Shown here in pieces: positions 1 through 37,190 of a stretch of 64,000 nt of DNA. The translations under genes were made by a program, and so were the position numbers. Position 1 is the first letter of the stretch. Each line of letters begins with the position of its first letter. Where the stretch lies: NCBI GenBank assembly GCA_030340625.1, contig JAOPHQ010004283.1, positions 1-64,000 of the forward strand, in the 5' to 3' direction. The stretch comes from Merluccius polli (taxonomy: Eukaryota > Chordata > Actinopteri > Gadiformes > Merlucciidae). The notes under the pieces were generated by a model. That model had not been told where the DNA came from. It saw only the letters and a list, made by a program, of their open reading frames with translations, and searched no databases.

Positions 1-16
1 AAAGAGAGAGAGAGAG

Positions 17-55
<39 letters not shown>

Positions 56-61
56 TGAGAA

Positions 62-111
<50 letters not shown>

Positions 112-136
112 AAAGAGAGAGAGAGTGGAAAAGAGA
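1..136. repeat. (GA)n microsatellite
   Basis: Nearly pure GA, cut by the left edge, followed at 195-295 by a C-rich pyrimidine tract. Confidence 0.95.
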
Positions 137-464
137 ATGGCGAAAAGAGCAGAGCAGAGCTCTCTCTCTGCCACCAGCCAAGGACATGGCAGACGCAGCC
201 ACCTCCCCTCCTCCTCCCCCTTCCTCCCCCCCCCCCTCCCTCCGCATCCTCCCTCCCCCCCTCCCCCCCCTATCCCCCCCCCCTCCGCCTGGAGCCCACC
301 GCAGGGGGGATTAAAAACTAGCACAGAGAAGAAAAAAAAAACACAGCACAACAATAAAGGCGGGATAATCACTGGCGATTGGGTTTTGAAGGAGCGTTAT
401 AGATATGGTTGCAGTTCTGGCGTATTAACCATCACGGACCAACGTCCTCCACGGTGTCTGGACC

Positions 465-713
465 CGGGATGGGGGGGGCAGGACAGTCCGGTGGCTGTGG
501 TTCCTCCTCACCAGTGTGCGTTGAGGCAAAGACGGTGAAATGTTGTGGGATTCAGTACATAATCCTGACACAGGTCAGTAATACAGCTGCCATGGTGCAA
601 TTGTAGGATTTCCTTTATTATCGAGTCAGTGTCCCGTTTACTGCAAGTTGTGACCCCCGACCTCACGCGCCTCTTAAAAGTGTCGGATAAAAAGCGTCTG
701 CTAAATAGCAGTC
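465..713 (+). mobile_element. tRNA-derived SINE relic
   Basis: Starts GGGCAGGACAGTCCGGTGGC (same head as at 62707) and ends GTCGGATAAAAAGCGTCTGC then TAAATAG, the family's 3' end. The middle is diverged. Confidence 0.6.
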
Positions 714-919
714 GAACCTTTGGGGGGGGGGAAAGATTGGTAATGGGAGCTTTTTTAGCCGAGCGAATACATCCCCAGAGTGAATGGTTTTTAGCTCGCA
801 GAACAAGGACAGGAAAGTGAATTCTGTGTACGACATCGTATCTGTCATGCGAACGCCAGACAGCTCCCGGGAGGAGGAGAGCACAGACCGCACCGCCCTT
901 CACGGGGACGGCTAGCAGC

Positions 920-1916
920 CTTCGCGCTAAGCTATCGCTATGCTAAGTGATCGCTATGCTGAGCTGTTGATACGCTAAGCTGTTGCTACGCTAAGCTATC
1001 GCCGTGCTTAGCTGTCGCCATGTTAAGCTATCGCCATGCTAAAGCTGTTAACATGCTGAGCTATCACCATGCTAAGTTATCACCATGCTAAGCTGTTACC
1101 ATGCTATGCTATCACCATGCTGAGCTATCGCTATGCTAAGCTATTGTTATGCTAAGCTGTTGCTATGCTAAGCTATCGCCATGCTTAGCTATCGCCATGT
1201 TAAGCTATCACCATGCTAAGCTGTTACCATGTTGAGCTATCACCATGCTAAGCTGTTACCATGTTGAGCTATCACCATGCTAAGTTATCACCATGCTAAG
1301 CTGTTACCATGCTATGCTATCACTATGCTGAGCTATCGCTATGCTAAGCTATTGCTATGCTAAGCTATTGCTATGCTAAGCTATCGCCATGCTTAGCTAT
1401 CGCCATGTTAAGCTATCGCCATGTTAAGCTGTTACCACGCTACGCTATCACCATGCTGAGCTATCACCATGCAAAGCTACCACCATGCTATGCTGTCCCC
1501 ATGCTAAGCTATCACCATGATAAGCTGTTACCATGCTAAGCTGTCCCCATGCTAAGCTGTTACCACGCTACGCTATCACCATGCTGAGCTATCACCATGC
1601 AAAGCTACCACCATGCTATGCTGTCCCCATGCTAAGCTATCACCATGATAAGCTGTTACCATGCTAAGCTGTCCCCATGCTAAGCTGTTACCACGCTACG
1701 CTATCACCATGCTGAGCTATCACCATGCAAAGCTACCACCATGCTATGCTGTCCCCATGCTAAGCTATCACCATGATAAGCTGTTACCACGCTACGCTAT
1801 CACCATGCTGAGCTATCACCATGCAAAGCTACCACCATGCTATGCTGTCCCCATGCTAAGCTATCACCATGCAAAGCTATCATGCTAAGCTGTTCCCATG
1901 CTGAGCTATCGCCATG
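920..1916. repeat. 16-bp minisatellite (ATGCTAAGCTATCACC), about 60 copies with higher-order units
   Basis: About 1 kb of a diverged 16-bp unit. From 1429 a 128-bp higher-order unit (8 monomers, marked by ACCACGCTACGCTATC) recurs at about 1429, 1557 and 1686; the next copy starts after only about 96 bp (6 monomers), an unequal-exchange footprint. Confidence 0.9.
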
Positions 1917-2026
1917 CACCCTCAGTGAGAGATGAAAAGGAGTTTATCTACAAAACACCTGATGGTCTTTGATTGCCTTCTGTTTCACCCCAGAAGGGCC
2001 TCAGTCACTAGCCGGCCCCGGAGCCT

Positions 2027-2060
2027 CCTGCACCTCCTGCACCTCCTGCACCTCCTGCTC
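2027..2060. repeat. 9-bp tandem repeat (CTCCTGCAC)
   Basis: About four perfect copies. Confidence 0.85.
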
Positions 2061-2130
2061 TGTCTGAGGAGAAACACTGAGACATGTTGCTGAAGCGTCG
2101 TAGCACAGCTCACAAAGCACATAATTAAGG

Positions 2131-2655
2131 GGCCTCTAGTATAGTCTAGTGCAGTGATTCTCAACTGGTGGGTCATGGAGGGCATTTTGAGTGGGTCAGA
2201 GAGCAAATTATGCTAAACCTTAATCTTCAGAAAGAAGCCCATGAATGAACTAATCATTTTTCGATGTTAATTCATGTTTCAGTGTTAATTTGTGTTTCAA
2301 TGGTTCACTATTTCATTGAGTTTAGCCCAAATTGCAGCTTTTTGTTCGCTCCATGTTTTTATCAGTACATGAAGGCATTGTTGATTACTGCCAGTATTGG
2401 TAGACAGTTTTTTTCATTTTTGGGTCGTGACTTAATGACTAATGACACATGTGGGTCCTAGACCAGTTGGGAACCTGGTTAGTGGTCAGGGGGTGGGACT
2501 CCCAGCCGACAGGTAGTGGGTTGTGACCACCGACTCCCTGTACGGTATTCATGAGCAAGATGCCCCCCTACCCCCCCAACCCTTACCTATTCTTTAATGA
2601 CGTGTATCTGAATTCACTTTAAGTCACTTCGGATAAAAACGTCTCCAATAAATAA
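2131..2655 (+). mobile_element. tRNA-derived SINE interrupted by a hAT-like element
   Basis: The head (ATAGTCTAGTG) and the body (GTTAGTGGTCAGGGGGTGGG ... GAGCAAGATGCCCCCC ... TTCGGATAAAAACGTCT) belong to the SINE family seen repeatedly in this window. The insertion between them splits the head. Confidence 0.7.
2152..2477. mobile_element. non-autonomous hAT-like element (Charlie-type ends)
   Basis: 326 bp; left end CAGTGATTCTCAACTGG, right end reverse complement CAGGTTCCCAACTGG, with GTGGGTC/GACCCAC near both ends. Flanks GTCTAGTG and GTTAGTGG are compatible with an imperfect 8-bp duplication in the SINE head. No transposase ORF. Confidence 0.7.
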
Positions 2656-3343
2656 ATGACGCAAAAATATAATCCAATAATAGTAGGCTGTCCGGGAGGA
2701 AGTGTTCTTCAAGGAAAGACCAGCATGGTTGGTCAGCTAGTGTTGCGGAGCCCCAGTGTTTGGTGTAACACAAACACAAAATGGCAGTTGAAAGCCTGTC
2801 AGTTGGAGTGGTTCACAAAAGGGAAGCTAGAGGTGCTACAGAGGGATCAGAGTGACAGCTCCTCCTTGCCATGTCTCCAGAAGAGGAAGAGAAGAGAGAG
2901 GAAGAGAAGAGAGAGGAAGTGGGGGAGAGAGAGAGAGAAAGAGAGGGGTGATGATGAATATTCATCATTTCAAAATCTATTACTGTATTTCACTTTAAGG
3001 TTTCTGGGTTAATTGCTCCGACTGCAGCAGTGGGGAAAATCTCATGTTTTTTACAGTGTGCCGTGCCTCAGTTTTTGCAGGTGGAGGGGATTTGGAGAGT
3101 AGGATGAGGAGCAGAGTGGTTTCACAAAAATGTTTAGACTGGAGCAAGCTTGAAACGTCCTGCATACTGTACCTCTAACGTTTATCCAATCAAAATTATT
3201 TCTACGCTACAATAGATGTTTTCTGGATATGTAGTCGTAATGTCAATTTGTTCCGATTATGCCTGCATCTCGATGTCTGATGATCAGAAACCAGTCCTTC
3301 AGATATCTCTACATCACTACAGAGGGGCTGCACATCAAAGGAA

Positions 3344-3344
3344 C

Positions 3345-3380
<36 letters not shown>

Positions 3381-3418
3381 CACACATACACACACACACC
3401 CACACACACACATACACA
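3344..3418. repeat. (CA)n microsatellite
   Basis: Interrupted (CA)n. Confidence 0.95.
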
Positions 3419-3905
3419 ATAACCCTGTAGGCATGCAATCAATAATGGCGGAGGCACATTTTCTGTGTTCCTTTCAACTTCTGCTGTACCTTTCCACCGT
3501 CAACATGAACCTCAACAGTTAGTATGTACAACGAAACAAAATGACATTACCACAAACACATGCATATTTGGGAACCTTAACTACCGTATGTATTTATTTA
3601 AATATTCATGTGTTTGTTCTTGTATTGTGAGAACAGACATTACCTCACCCCATTCACTGGACGCAATGAAATGGTGATGGATGAACACGTAGGTGCTGTG
3701 TTCCTGTGCACTCTCTGCACTTGGCAGCAACACTGTATACGACCAGCTCATCACATTGGCAGGCATTAGTGAAATTAAAGTGGATTAATACGGGATTAGA
3801 ACGGGATTAGCTCTAATTTGACCTCGAGTAGCAGAGGTCAATTCTGTCGTTTTTTTTATGTTTATTTATATTCTATACTGGCTCTCCTTTCACCTGTCCA
3901 CTCAT

Positions 3906-4050
3906 GACAGGATAGTCTAGTGGTCAGGGTGTTTGACTCTCAGACGAAAGGGTTCAGGGTTCAAACCCCGACGGCCACTGTCTAACCTGTTGTCATCCCA
4001 GAGCCAGATGCCCCCTAACACCGACCTGCTCATCAGGGTCCGAACTTATC
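3906..4050 (+). mobile_element. tRNA-derived SINE, head and body
   Basis: GATAGTCTAGTGGTCAGGGT ... GGGTTCAAACCCC is a tRNA-like A-box/B-box pair, followed by the family body (CAGATGCCCCCTAACACC GACCTGCTC). The 3' GGATAAAAGC end is missing. Confidence 0.75.
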
Positions 4051-4639
4051 ACCTGTTGCCACCGGCCGATGGCAGATAGTTTGACCGTTTGGCAGGTTAA
4101 AAAAAATGCAGGGTTACATGTTAAAACAGAGGCTTGGTAGATTTTTCCACTCTGGCAGCTGAAAAGGCAAATTTGTGAAAGTTAATTTCGGACCCTGCTG
4201 CTCATTACTGACATGCGTCCAGAATGCATGTAAACCATTGTACTCAGCGCTGTGATGACCTTGAGTGAGAACAAATTTGAATCTTTAAAGGAAACGTCCG
4301 TAAAATGACTAACAATTTAAATTGCAAACACCCTTCCCTCTACTGGGAAGGACCTTGCCCTCCCTCCCTCCCCCCTCTCCTCCCCTCCTCCCCCCCTTTC
4401 GGACCCCAGCCACTCCATCCCCATTACACCTCCAGGAGGAAAACATCATATTTAAACCTTCATCACACAGAAACCTCTCAGCTGCTCACTAAGGAAGACA
4501 AACGACCCCAGAGTCAGAGTAGCTGGGTGGTGGGGGGGGGGGGGGGCTGAGAGTGATTCCTATTAGTGTCTAGCTGCTGTGTGTGAGTGAACGTGTGCGC
4601 GTGTGTGTGTACACAAATGTCATCGACGGACCACCCGAC

Positions 4640-4655
4640 GGAAACCTGTCACTCA

Positions 4656-4686
<31 letters not shown>

Positions 4687-4732
4687 GCTTCCTCTCTCTC
4701 CCCCTCTTCATCTCTCCCTCTCTCTCTCTGAG
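4640..4732. repeat. (CT)n tract
   Basis: Interrupted (CT)n, just before the LINE tail. Confidence 0.9.
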
Positions 4733-4779
4733 TATTACTCATAATGGATTTCATCGCAACAACCAAACCAGTTGATAGG

Positions 4780-5320
4780 GAAATCTCAGCTGGGTCAGAA
4801 CTCTGCCACCAGAATTTTAACAAAGATGAAGAAATTGTGTTGTAGCCGCCTGACACTGGCTCCCCATCTCCTGTAGCATTGATTTTAAGGTCGTTTTACT
4901 CGCATACAAAGCCCTTAAAACGCTTGATAAATCACCTTCTTAGCTTTCTGACTTTTTAACCCCTTATCAACCAACAAGAGCCCTTAGGTCCTCTGACGCT
5001 GGTATTTTCACTGTTCCCAAAAGACTGTGGAGCAGCCGCCAAGCTGCATTAGAGATGCAAGCTCTGTTGACATTTAAGAATCAACCGAAGACCTACTTAT
5101 TCAGGCAGGACTTAGTTAATGTAGTACGCTTGATCTCTTTTTACTATCATTTGTAATACTTTTATTTCTCTGCCTTTTAATTGGATCTTTTATTCTATTT
5201 TTATAAACATATTGTATTTTTCTTTCTATTGTGTTTTGGTTGTAATCCCGTTCTGTAAAGCACATTGAGCTGCATTTTTTGTATGAAAGGTGCCATCCAA
5301 ATAAAAGTTGTTATTATTAC
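4780..5320 (+). pseudogene. LINE 3' end relic (L2/CR1-like)
   Basis: A decayed ORF reads WLPISCSIDFKVVLLAYKAL, LSDFLTPYQPTRALRSSDAG and QPKTYLFRQDL, the conserved C-terminal end of fish L2/CR1-type LINE proteins, with at least one internal stop. It is followed by the usual 3' tail (TGTAAAGCACATTGAGCTGC ... AAATAAAAG) and a short (TTA)n. 5'-truncated and inactive. Confidence 0.85.
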
Positions 5321-5934
5321 CGTCATAGCCCATTAGACGAAACGATCGGCCATATTGGATCTTTAACGACCAATAACGTCTGTTTCCATGGGCAACCCAG
5401 GCAAACTGCCCGCATCCCCCGACATGTATCAATAAATAATCAATAAATCAATCCATGAATGGAAACCAAAAGGAACAATGACCACGGCCACTAGGGTGAC
5501 ATGACATCACTCCTGATTCACTTTTAAGAAACGCCTCCGGCCTAATGAGCCTGACGAGAGCCAGCCAGGGTCAACATGGAATTGACATTTGAGGAATAAT
5601 GTGTTTATGCACACAAACTTAATGCAGCTGTCAGCCTGCGTTGCCGTGGCACCGAGTCACTCACAACCACTGCAGGCTCCCAGAGACAGCGAGAGGGAGG
5701 GAGAGAGACACAGAGGGAGAGAGATATATGCTGAACTCCATCTTGACCCTTGACCTTGTGTACCTGACAGTGAGGACAGAGCCCACTCCCCACACCTCCC
5801 TTGCTTGTCATCAATTGCTGAGACACACACACACACACACACAAGCGTTTTGCTGGCTCTATCTTTCTGTCTGTTTAAGTTACCGTCTGTTTTTCTGGCT
5901 TCTTCCTGCAGTCAGATGAATCCGCATATTCCTT

Positions 5935-6203
5935 TCTCTCTCTCTGGGATTCTCTCCATCCTCTCATTCTCTCCCTGTGTTGCTGCTTTCTTTCTATTCT
6001 CTCCATCTGTCCCCCCTTATTCACTCGCTTCCTCCCTCTCTTCCCCTCTCTCCTTTCTTCCCTTTCTCTTCATCTCTAGCTCTCCGTCTCCCCCACTACT
6101 CTCCCCCCCTCTCTCCCCTCCCCTGCCCTCTCTCTCCCTCTCTCTCTCTGTCTCTCTCTGTCTCTCTATCTCCACTTCCCTTCTCTCTTCACTTCTCTCA
6201 CCA

Positions 6204-6265
<62 letters not shown>

Positions 6266-6315
6266 CATCTCTCTTGGCCTCCCTCTTTCTCCCTCCCCTC
6301 CTCCATCTCTCTTCC
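5935..6315. repeat. pyrimidine-rich (CT)n tract
   Basis: CT-rich from 5935, nearly pure (CT)n at 6205-6262. Source of spurious serine/leucine ORFs. Confidence 0.9.
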
Positions 6316-6877
6316 AAAAATGTTCTCATCCTGACTCAGCCTGTCCTCCATATTGTTCTCTTCAGCAGCCAATCAGGATGCAGGAAAACAGCAACCGCAG
6401 CCATCGCCAAAGACTAAGAGCAGGGAAGTCTGAACGCCAGGCAGACAACGCTGCTCGTCCAACCAGAGCTTATGGTTGCCGCACGGTTGACATGATCATG
6501 TTAGCATCCTATTTCCAAAAAAAGTGACATTTATTATGGATTGCAGCCCACGCTTGTTAAGCTATACTTCTAATTTAATGTCACGGCTGGGTGGGTTCTT
6601 CCCCTCCCATTCAGCCGCAGACACCGTTGAGCGCTCCCGACTTGGCCCGAAATCGCTTCAATCCTCCTCATGCTCTTCTATCTGTCGTCCCTCCCTCCCT
6701 TTCAATGGCAGGGACATGGTCAGTCGTCAAACGATACCAAGCAGGAGACCTCAGCAATCACAATATTCACACGGCAATTCACCGTCTCAGTCTGCAAGTG
6801 AGCGTACCGCAAATTGGAAGCACAAAAACACAGATACATTTCATTATTTTGTAGTTTAATAGAATCTATTGTAATAT

Positions 6878-6898
6878 AGGGTTAGGGTTAGGGTTAGG
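6878..6898 (+). repeat. interstitial telomere-like repeat (TTAGGG)3
   Basis: AGGGTTAGGGTTAGGGTTAG G, three and a half perfect units, about 100 bp beyond tafa5 exon 3. Confidence 0.85.
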
Positions 6899-7004
6899 TC
6901 CTGTCGGTCTCAACAATGGGAATCAACATTGTTAACATGTGAATTAACATGTGAAGGAATGAAGAATGCCGCGTGGTGACTGGTGGTTGGTGATTGGTGG
7001 TTAC

Positions 7005-32069
<25,065 letters not shown>

Positions 32070-32077
32070 CCTCCGTC

Positions 32078-32427
32078 CTACTCTCCTGACTCCTCCGTCC
32101 TCCTCTCCAGACTCCTCCGTCCTCCTCTCCTGACTCCTCAGTCCTCTTCTCCAGACTCCTCCGTCCTCCTCTCCTGACTCCTCCGTCCTCCTCTCCAGAC
32201 TCCTCAGTCCTCCTCTCCTGACTCCTCCGTCCTCCTCTCCAGACTCCTCCGTCCTCCTCTCCAGACTCCTCAGTCCTCCTCTCCAGACTCCTCCGTCCTC
32301 CTCTCCAGACTCCTCCGTCCTCCTCTCCTGACTCCTCGGTCCTCCTCTCCAGACTCCTCAGTCCTTCTCTCCTGACTCCTCAGTCCTCTTCTCCAGACTC
32401 CTCCGTCCTCCTCTCCTGACTCCTCAC
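32078..32427. repeat. 22-bp VNTR directly upstream of the tafa5 start codon
   Basis: About 16 copies of CTCTCCAGACTCCTCCGTCC TC, alternating CCAGAC/CCTGAC and CCGTCC/CAGTCC variants. On the gene's strand it is GGAGGA-rich. It lies in the expected 5' UTR or core promoter. Confidence 0.9.
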
Positions 32428-32429
32428 AC

Positions 32430-33756
32430 AGACCCCCAACAAACTTCCTCTGCTTCAGACAGCAGCACGCAGGGCGACTCGCGAGACGGGGGCAGTTTGG
32501 TTAATCCACGGTTGTCTCCATGTCCGGCCGGTAGCATCCATTTTGGCGAATGATGTGAGAGAGCGGGGGGGAGCACCCTAGGGGGTGTCTCGGACCGGGA
32601 GGGGGGGGGGGGGGGGGGGGGTGGTCTCGGTGGGGGTGTCTCGGTGGGGGGGGGGGATGTCTTGGTGAGGAGGGGGGGGGGTCTCTGTGGGGGTGTATTG
32701 GTGGTGGTGGTGGGGGGGGGGGGGTCTCGGTGGGGGTGTCTTGGTGGGGGGGGAGGGGGGGGGGTCTCGGTGGGGATGTCTTGGTGGGGGGGAGGGGGGG
32801 GGGGGTCTCTTTTTACGCAAGTCGACGGAAAACGAGAAGAGAGCGCCGCGTCCTCCAACTAGTGAGCGAATGGATTCAGTGAATTGCGTTTCTCTCCACT
32901 AATGACTCCGCATCAAAGTTGCGCCAATCATCGATGGCACCAAGTGCGCAAGAAAGCGCATCACGTCCCTGGGCTGAGAGCTGGTCTCCTCACATCTTCA
33001 AATCTCCTCACATCTCCTCAGCTCGGAGGGGAAAGCGGAGACGAGGAAACGAGGAGACGGGTCCTCCGCGCTGTGCGCTCTGCGCCTGGACCGCCACCAG
33101 CACCACCAGTACAACCAGTACCAGTACCAGTACCACCACCAGCAGCAGCACCCTCCGTCTCCTCAACTCCTGATGCTGAGCGCCACCTCGGCCAGATGTT
33201 CACCTCAATACAACATTTTGACCCACGAGCCTATCGGACCTCTCCACCTATCGGCTGTACGTATACCCCCCAAAAAAGCTGAAAAACAGAGCGCGGACGG
33301 GAATGCGTCACGTGAGCGGAGTCAGACGCAGCGTCGGCGGCGACACCGACACCGACGAGCGGTAGGGAGACACAGACACCGACACGGACGTGTCCGTCGG
33401 TGGACCGGAGGAAAAGTCTGTCTGTAGTCTGTAACAAGTTATGTTCGGTCCCGGTCCTCGATGTCACCTGTATGATCTTCACCTGGACGGACGGACGGAC
33501 GGACGGACGCGTGGTGCGTGGCTCTGCTCCTCCCCCTGGACCACCGACCGCTGAGCTTTAACGGACGCTGAGCAGATTTTTGTTGTTGTTGTAGGAAACT
33601 CGCGTCAAGTTGGCGGCGTCGTGGTCGGTGGCGGACGGACGGACGGATGGATGGATGGATGGCGGCTCCTGGAGGAGCTGCAGCGCTGCAACTTGTGGTC
33701 CTCCTCCTCCTCTCCTCCTCAGTACCAATGTTCCCTCTGCTGCTCCGTAGACCGCC

Positions 33757-33760
<4 letters not shown>
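32430..33760 (-). promoter_or_regulatory. tafa5: probable tafa5 promoter and 5' UTR zone
   Basis: Sequence upstream of the tafa5 start. Apart from the G-run array, 32820-33700 is unusually rich in CG dinucleotides for this window (for example 33290-33420 and 33480-33640), as in a CpG-island-type promoter. No TATA box or start site can be assigned. Confidence 0.4.
32595..32815. repeat. G-run minisatellite
   Basis: Plus strand: runs of 5-18 G separated by TCTCGGTGGGG and TGTCTTGGTG units of about 30-35 bp. Quadruplex-prone on the plus strand. Confidence 0.85.
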
Positions 33761-33823
<63 letters not shown>

Positions 33824-33861
33824 GCGCGTAGGCCTACACGCACGCGCTCACGGACACGCGT

Positions 33862-33900
<39 letters not shown>

Positions 33901-33915
33901 AGAGGCATACGCACA
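33755..33915. repeat. (CA)n tract
   Basis: (CA)n at 33759-33822 and 33866-33899 with CG-rich breaks; (ACGG)n lies at 33484-33510. Confidence 0.92.
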
Positions 33916-34134
33916 CACATGTGCATTCAGTCCGATTTAAATAACGGTATAAGTAGCACAACGGACACACGCACGCACACGGACACGCGCCGCACACACG
34001 CAGTATCCCTGTTTAAAAAGCCAGGAGGAAAGCTACAGTTTGGGGCTATAAATGTCAAAGTGTAGTTAATGAAGCCTGTTTAGACGTATGTCCTCGCCCA
34101 GGGCTAGGAAGATACACTGTCCCATGGCTCTACC

Positions 34135-34560
34135 TTTCCTCCTCTCCTCTCCTCTTCCTCTCTCCTCTCCTCTCTTTTCTCCTCCTCTCATCTACTTTCC
34201 TCTTCCTCTCCTCTCCCCCTCTCCTCTCCTCTCCTCTCCTCTTTTCTCTCCTCTTCCTCTCCTCTCTCCTCTCCTTTCCTCTTCCTCTCCTCTACTTTCC
34301 TCCTCTCCTCTCCTTTCCTCTTCCTCTCTCCTCTCCTTTCTCCTCCTCTCTTCTCATCTACTTTCCTCTTCCTCTCATCTCCCCCTCTCCTCTTCTCTCT
34401 CCTCTCCTCTCCTCTCCTCTACTTTCCTCCTCTCCTTTCCTCTTCCTCTCCTCTACTTTCCTCCTCTCCCCTCCCCTCTCCTCCCCTCCTCTACTTTCCT
34501 CTTCCCCTCTCCTCTCTCCTCCCCTCGCCCCTCCTCTCCTCTCCTCTCTCTTCCTAGCCC
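34135..34560. repeat. CTCTCCTCTTCC pyrimidine tract
   Basis: About 420 bp almost free of purines on the plus strand, with CTACTTTCCTC punctuation; triplex-prone. Confidence 0.9.
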
Positions 34561-34669
34561 ACCTCCAACACCTCTACCTCCACCACCACCACCACCTAAA
34601 TGTGGTTAGTAGAAAATGTGATTTAGTTTATCCTTGCTGGATGTGAAGTCATCCAGCAAGGATACCCCC

Positions 34670-34736
34670 CCCCCTCCACACACACACACACACACACACA
34701 CACCCACACACACACACACACACACACACCCACACC

Positions 34737-34804
<68 letters not shown>
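34670..34804. repeat. (CA)n microsatellite
   Basis: (CA)n with CCCA breaks. Confidence 0.95.
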
Positions 34805-34807
<3 letters not shown>

Positions 34808-35112
34808 CTTAAACTAAAGTTAGCTCCAGTTGTGCCTCATTATCGGCATCTTGTTGGGCTGAAGGCGGTTAGCAAGGTCAACTGTTTTAGCGCGGCTGCG
34901 GCTGACACCAGAGTGCCTGAATGCAGAATGGGCAACTAGGTCTCCAATACTATATATAAAGCCCCGACATATTCACACACAGCGAGGCACCTGGGAGTAT
35001 TCAGAATTAAATGGGAAGAGCTATTTTTAAAACGGGGCTGCACTGATACGAATAATGGAAGGAGTGGATATGGTGACATATTTCACATAATCTCACGAAG
35101 CTATTGTCAGCC

Positions 35113-35141
35113 TACACACACACACACACATGCGCGCATTT

Positions 35142-35186
<45 letters not shown>
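35113..35186. repeat. (CA)n microsatellite
   Basis: Two (CA)n runs split by TGCGCGCATTTG. Confidence 0.93.
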
Positions 35187-35187
<1 letters not shown>

Positions 35188-35459
35188 AAAAAGAGCCTTG
35201 TTCAAGACGAGATGAAGTGAAAATGTACTTTTTCATTTCCACATTTCCACTCATATAACTCAGATTACATATTATCTATTCAACAAAGAATGTGTACCAC
35301 AAAAAAAATCGCTACTCCCTACTAATCCACCATTAAAATCTTCCTCTAAAACAAGAAGAAGTATTTGGGATTTGGTGATAAAGTCAAAACAGACGGGTAC
35401 ATTCCCTCCAATCAGAACAACCGATCGAAAGAAAATGATCAGAAGGGCTCACAGAAGGA

Positions 35460-35810
35460 TTCGTGAAGCAGACTCGGAGACAAAGGTGGAGGTTCAAAAG
35501 TTTACTAGACAAGTCTAGGCGAAGGTACAAAGTCGTAGGGCAGAATCCAGGTCAAAAAACAGGCTTAAGGTCGATAAACAGGTAAATCGGAAAACAAGAA
35601 ATACAAGACAAAGAAACGCTGGAACGCTGTACAAAACAAGACGAACTGGCGACAAACAAAGGGATCACAGAGACTAAAGGGAGGGAAACACAAGCAGGCA
35701 CAGTGAAACACAGTGAGGAAGGCAGGTCACCAGGGAGCAGATGACACAGGGGAAGGTGGAGACGTAGAAGACAAGACAGATGAGACATAAGGAGAACTGA
35801 AAACATGATT
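35460..35810. repeat. dispersed-repeat-like A-rich block
   Basis: GAAGCAGACTCGGAGACAAA ... GTTTACTAGACAAG ... AAACAGGCTTAAGG ... style matches a purine-rich interspersed fish repeat. A block of the same style lies at 39470-39720. No terminal structures seen. Confidence 0.35.
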
Positions 35811-36164
35811 TATCAAGACATGACAAAAATGAATCGACTCTAATTCTGATAAGTGATTAATTGTAATTTTAAAAATGTATGAAGTACAAATAGCAAACCT
35901 TTGCTACTTAATGTTGCAGTTCAATTCAAATGTTTGGTTCATGGATCATTATAAAATGAATAGTTTAGTACTTGTGATGGCATTTGCTATTATTTATGAC
36001 ATTGTATGGACTAAATGAGTCCATTAATTAAAAAACAATTGTTAGATTAATCGACTATGGAAATAATCGTGAGTTAGCCGTAATTACAAGAAGGGATCTG
36101 TGAACACCATCTCCCACATATCGCTTATCTACGATCTTTCACTCTTCAGCAATAACTCAGACTC

Positions 36165-36189
36165 CCCCCCCCCCCCCCCCCCCCCCCCC
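36165..36189. repeat. poly-C run
   Basis: About 25 C. Confidence 0.95.
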
Positions 36190-37011
36190 ACGCCATAACG
36201 TTCCCCCTGAGTGGCCGTTCCCCCTGACGTAGCCGCGTCTTATTATCACCTTAATAATGTGTTGAAGTATCCGATCACATGCTGGACCTCACGCACCCTG
36301 GCCTTCATTATGGAGCGCTGGACCGCCAGAGCGTGAGGTCGTGTCCGGTTACAGTTACTTTATTCACAGAGTCGAGCGCTGGTTTACGACCTGCTCTCAG
36401 GTGTTTGACCCCGGCCCGGCATCACCAGGTGTCTCCAGTTGTCAGTTGTATTTTTTGCCCCCTCTGTTTTAAGCTTTATGTATCTACAGGAAAATAGCAA
36501 AAACAACAAAACTGCTGGCCGAGATAAATGTGACCATCGCTCAGGCAGTTGTTTCAGGACCAAGGACAGCGCTGCGTGTTGCGTGTGGGGGGGCGCCGCA
36601 CACAACATGATGACAAAAAAAGACAAGGCACCCAAACCCAAGATAGCTTGTTTCGTAGTTCAACTAATGCTAACGTTAACACTTTTGCCAGCAACAAAAG
36701 TTGAGTTAAGTGCTCTGATTAATAAATGTACTCTTTGATTTTGAAACAGTAGCCTTATGTTGTTGTTATTGAGCCATTTCGGAGGCTATTGCGTGGTTAA
36801 ATTTTATTTTACGAAAAAAGTGGCTCCCTCGTAAATGTTAACATCCCCCTCTGTCACTTCCTTCCTTACCTTGGCGCTGGGCCTGTTCAACGGCTTATTT
36901 ATTTTAACTTTTATTCAGAGTTAGTGGTCGTTTATCTACATTACTGAACGTTGCTTTACATCTTTCTCATAAAAGTTTGACAGCTTATTTATTTGAACTT
37001 TTTTTGAAGGA

Positions 37012-37190
37012 TATTTTTCGGGGGCATTTTCTGCCTTTAATAAATGAGACAGTGAAGCTGGACAGGAAAGTGGGAGAGAGGGAGGGAATGACATGTAGCA
37101 AATTACCACAGGGGGAATCAAACCGGCGTCACTTCGTTTGTCTATGTGGGTGACAGACTTACAGGGTGATCCACCAAGCTGCCACTATAT
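37012..37190 (-). mobile_element. tRNA-derived SINE
   Basis: Minus strand: GCAGCTTGGTGGATCACCCT (A-box), GCCGGTTTGATTCCCCC (B-box), then ACATGTCATTCCCTCCCTCT CTCCCACTTTCCTGTCCAGC TTCACTGTC, a widespread fish SINE body. A different family from the GGATAAAAGC one. Confidence 0.75.

Noticed and set aside
6894..7004. Extended TAFA5 C-terminus by read-through of exon 3
   Set aside because: The extra residues have no TAFA-like character and a plausible GTAACC donor precedes them.
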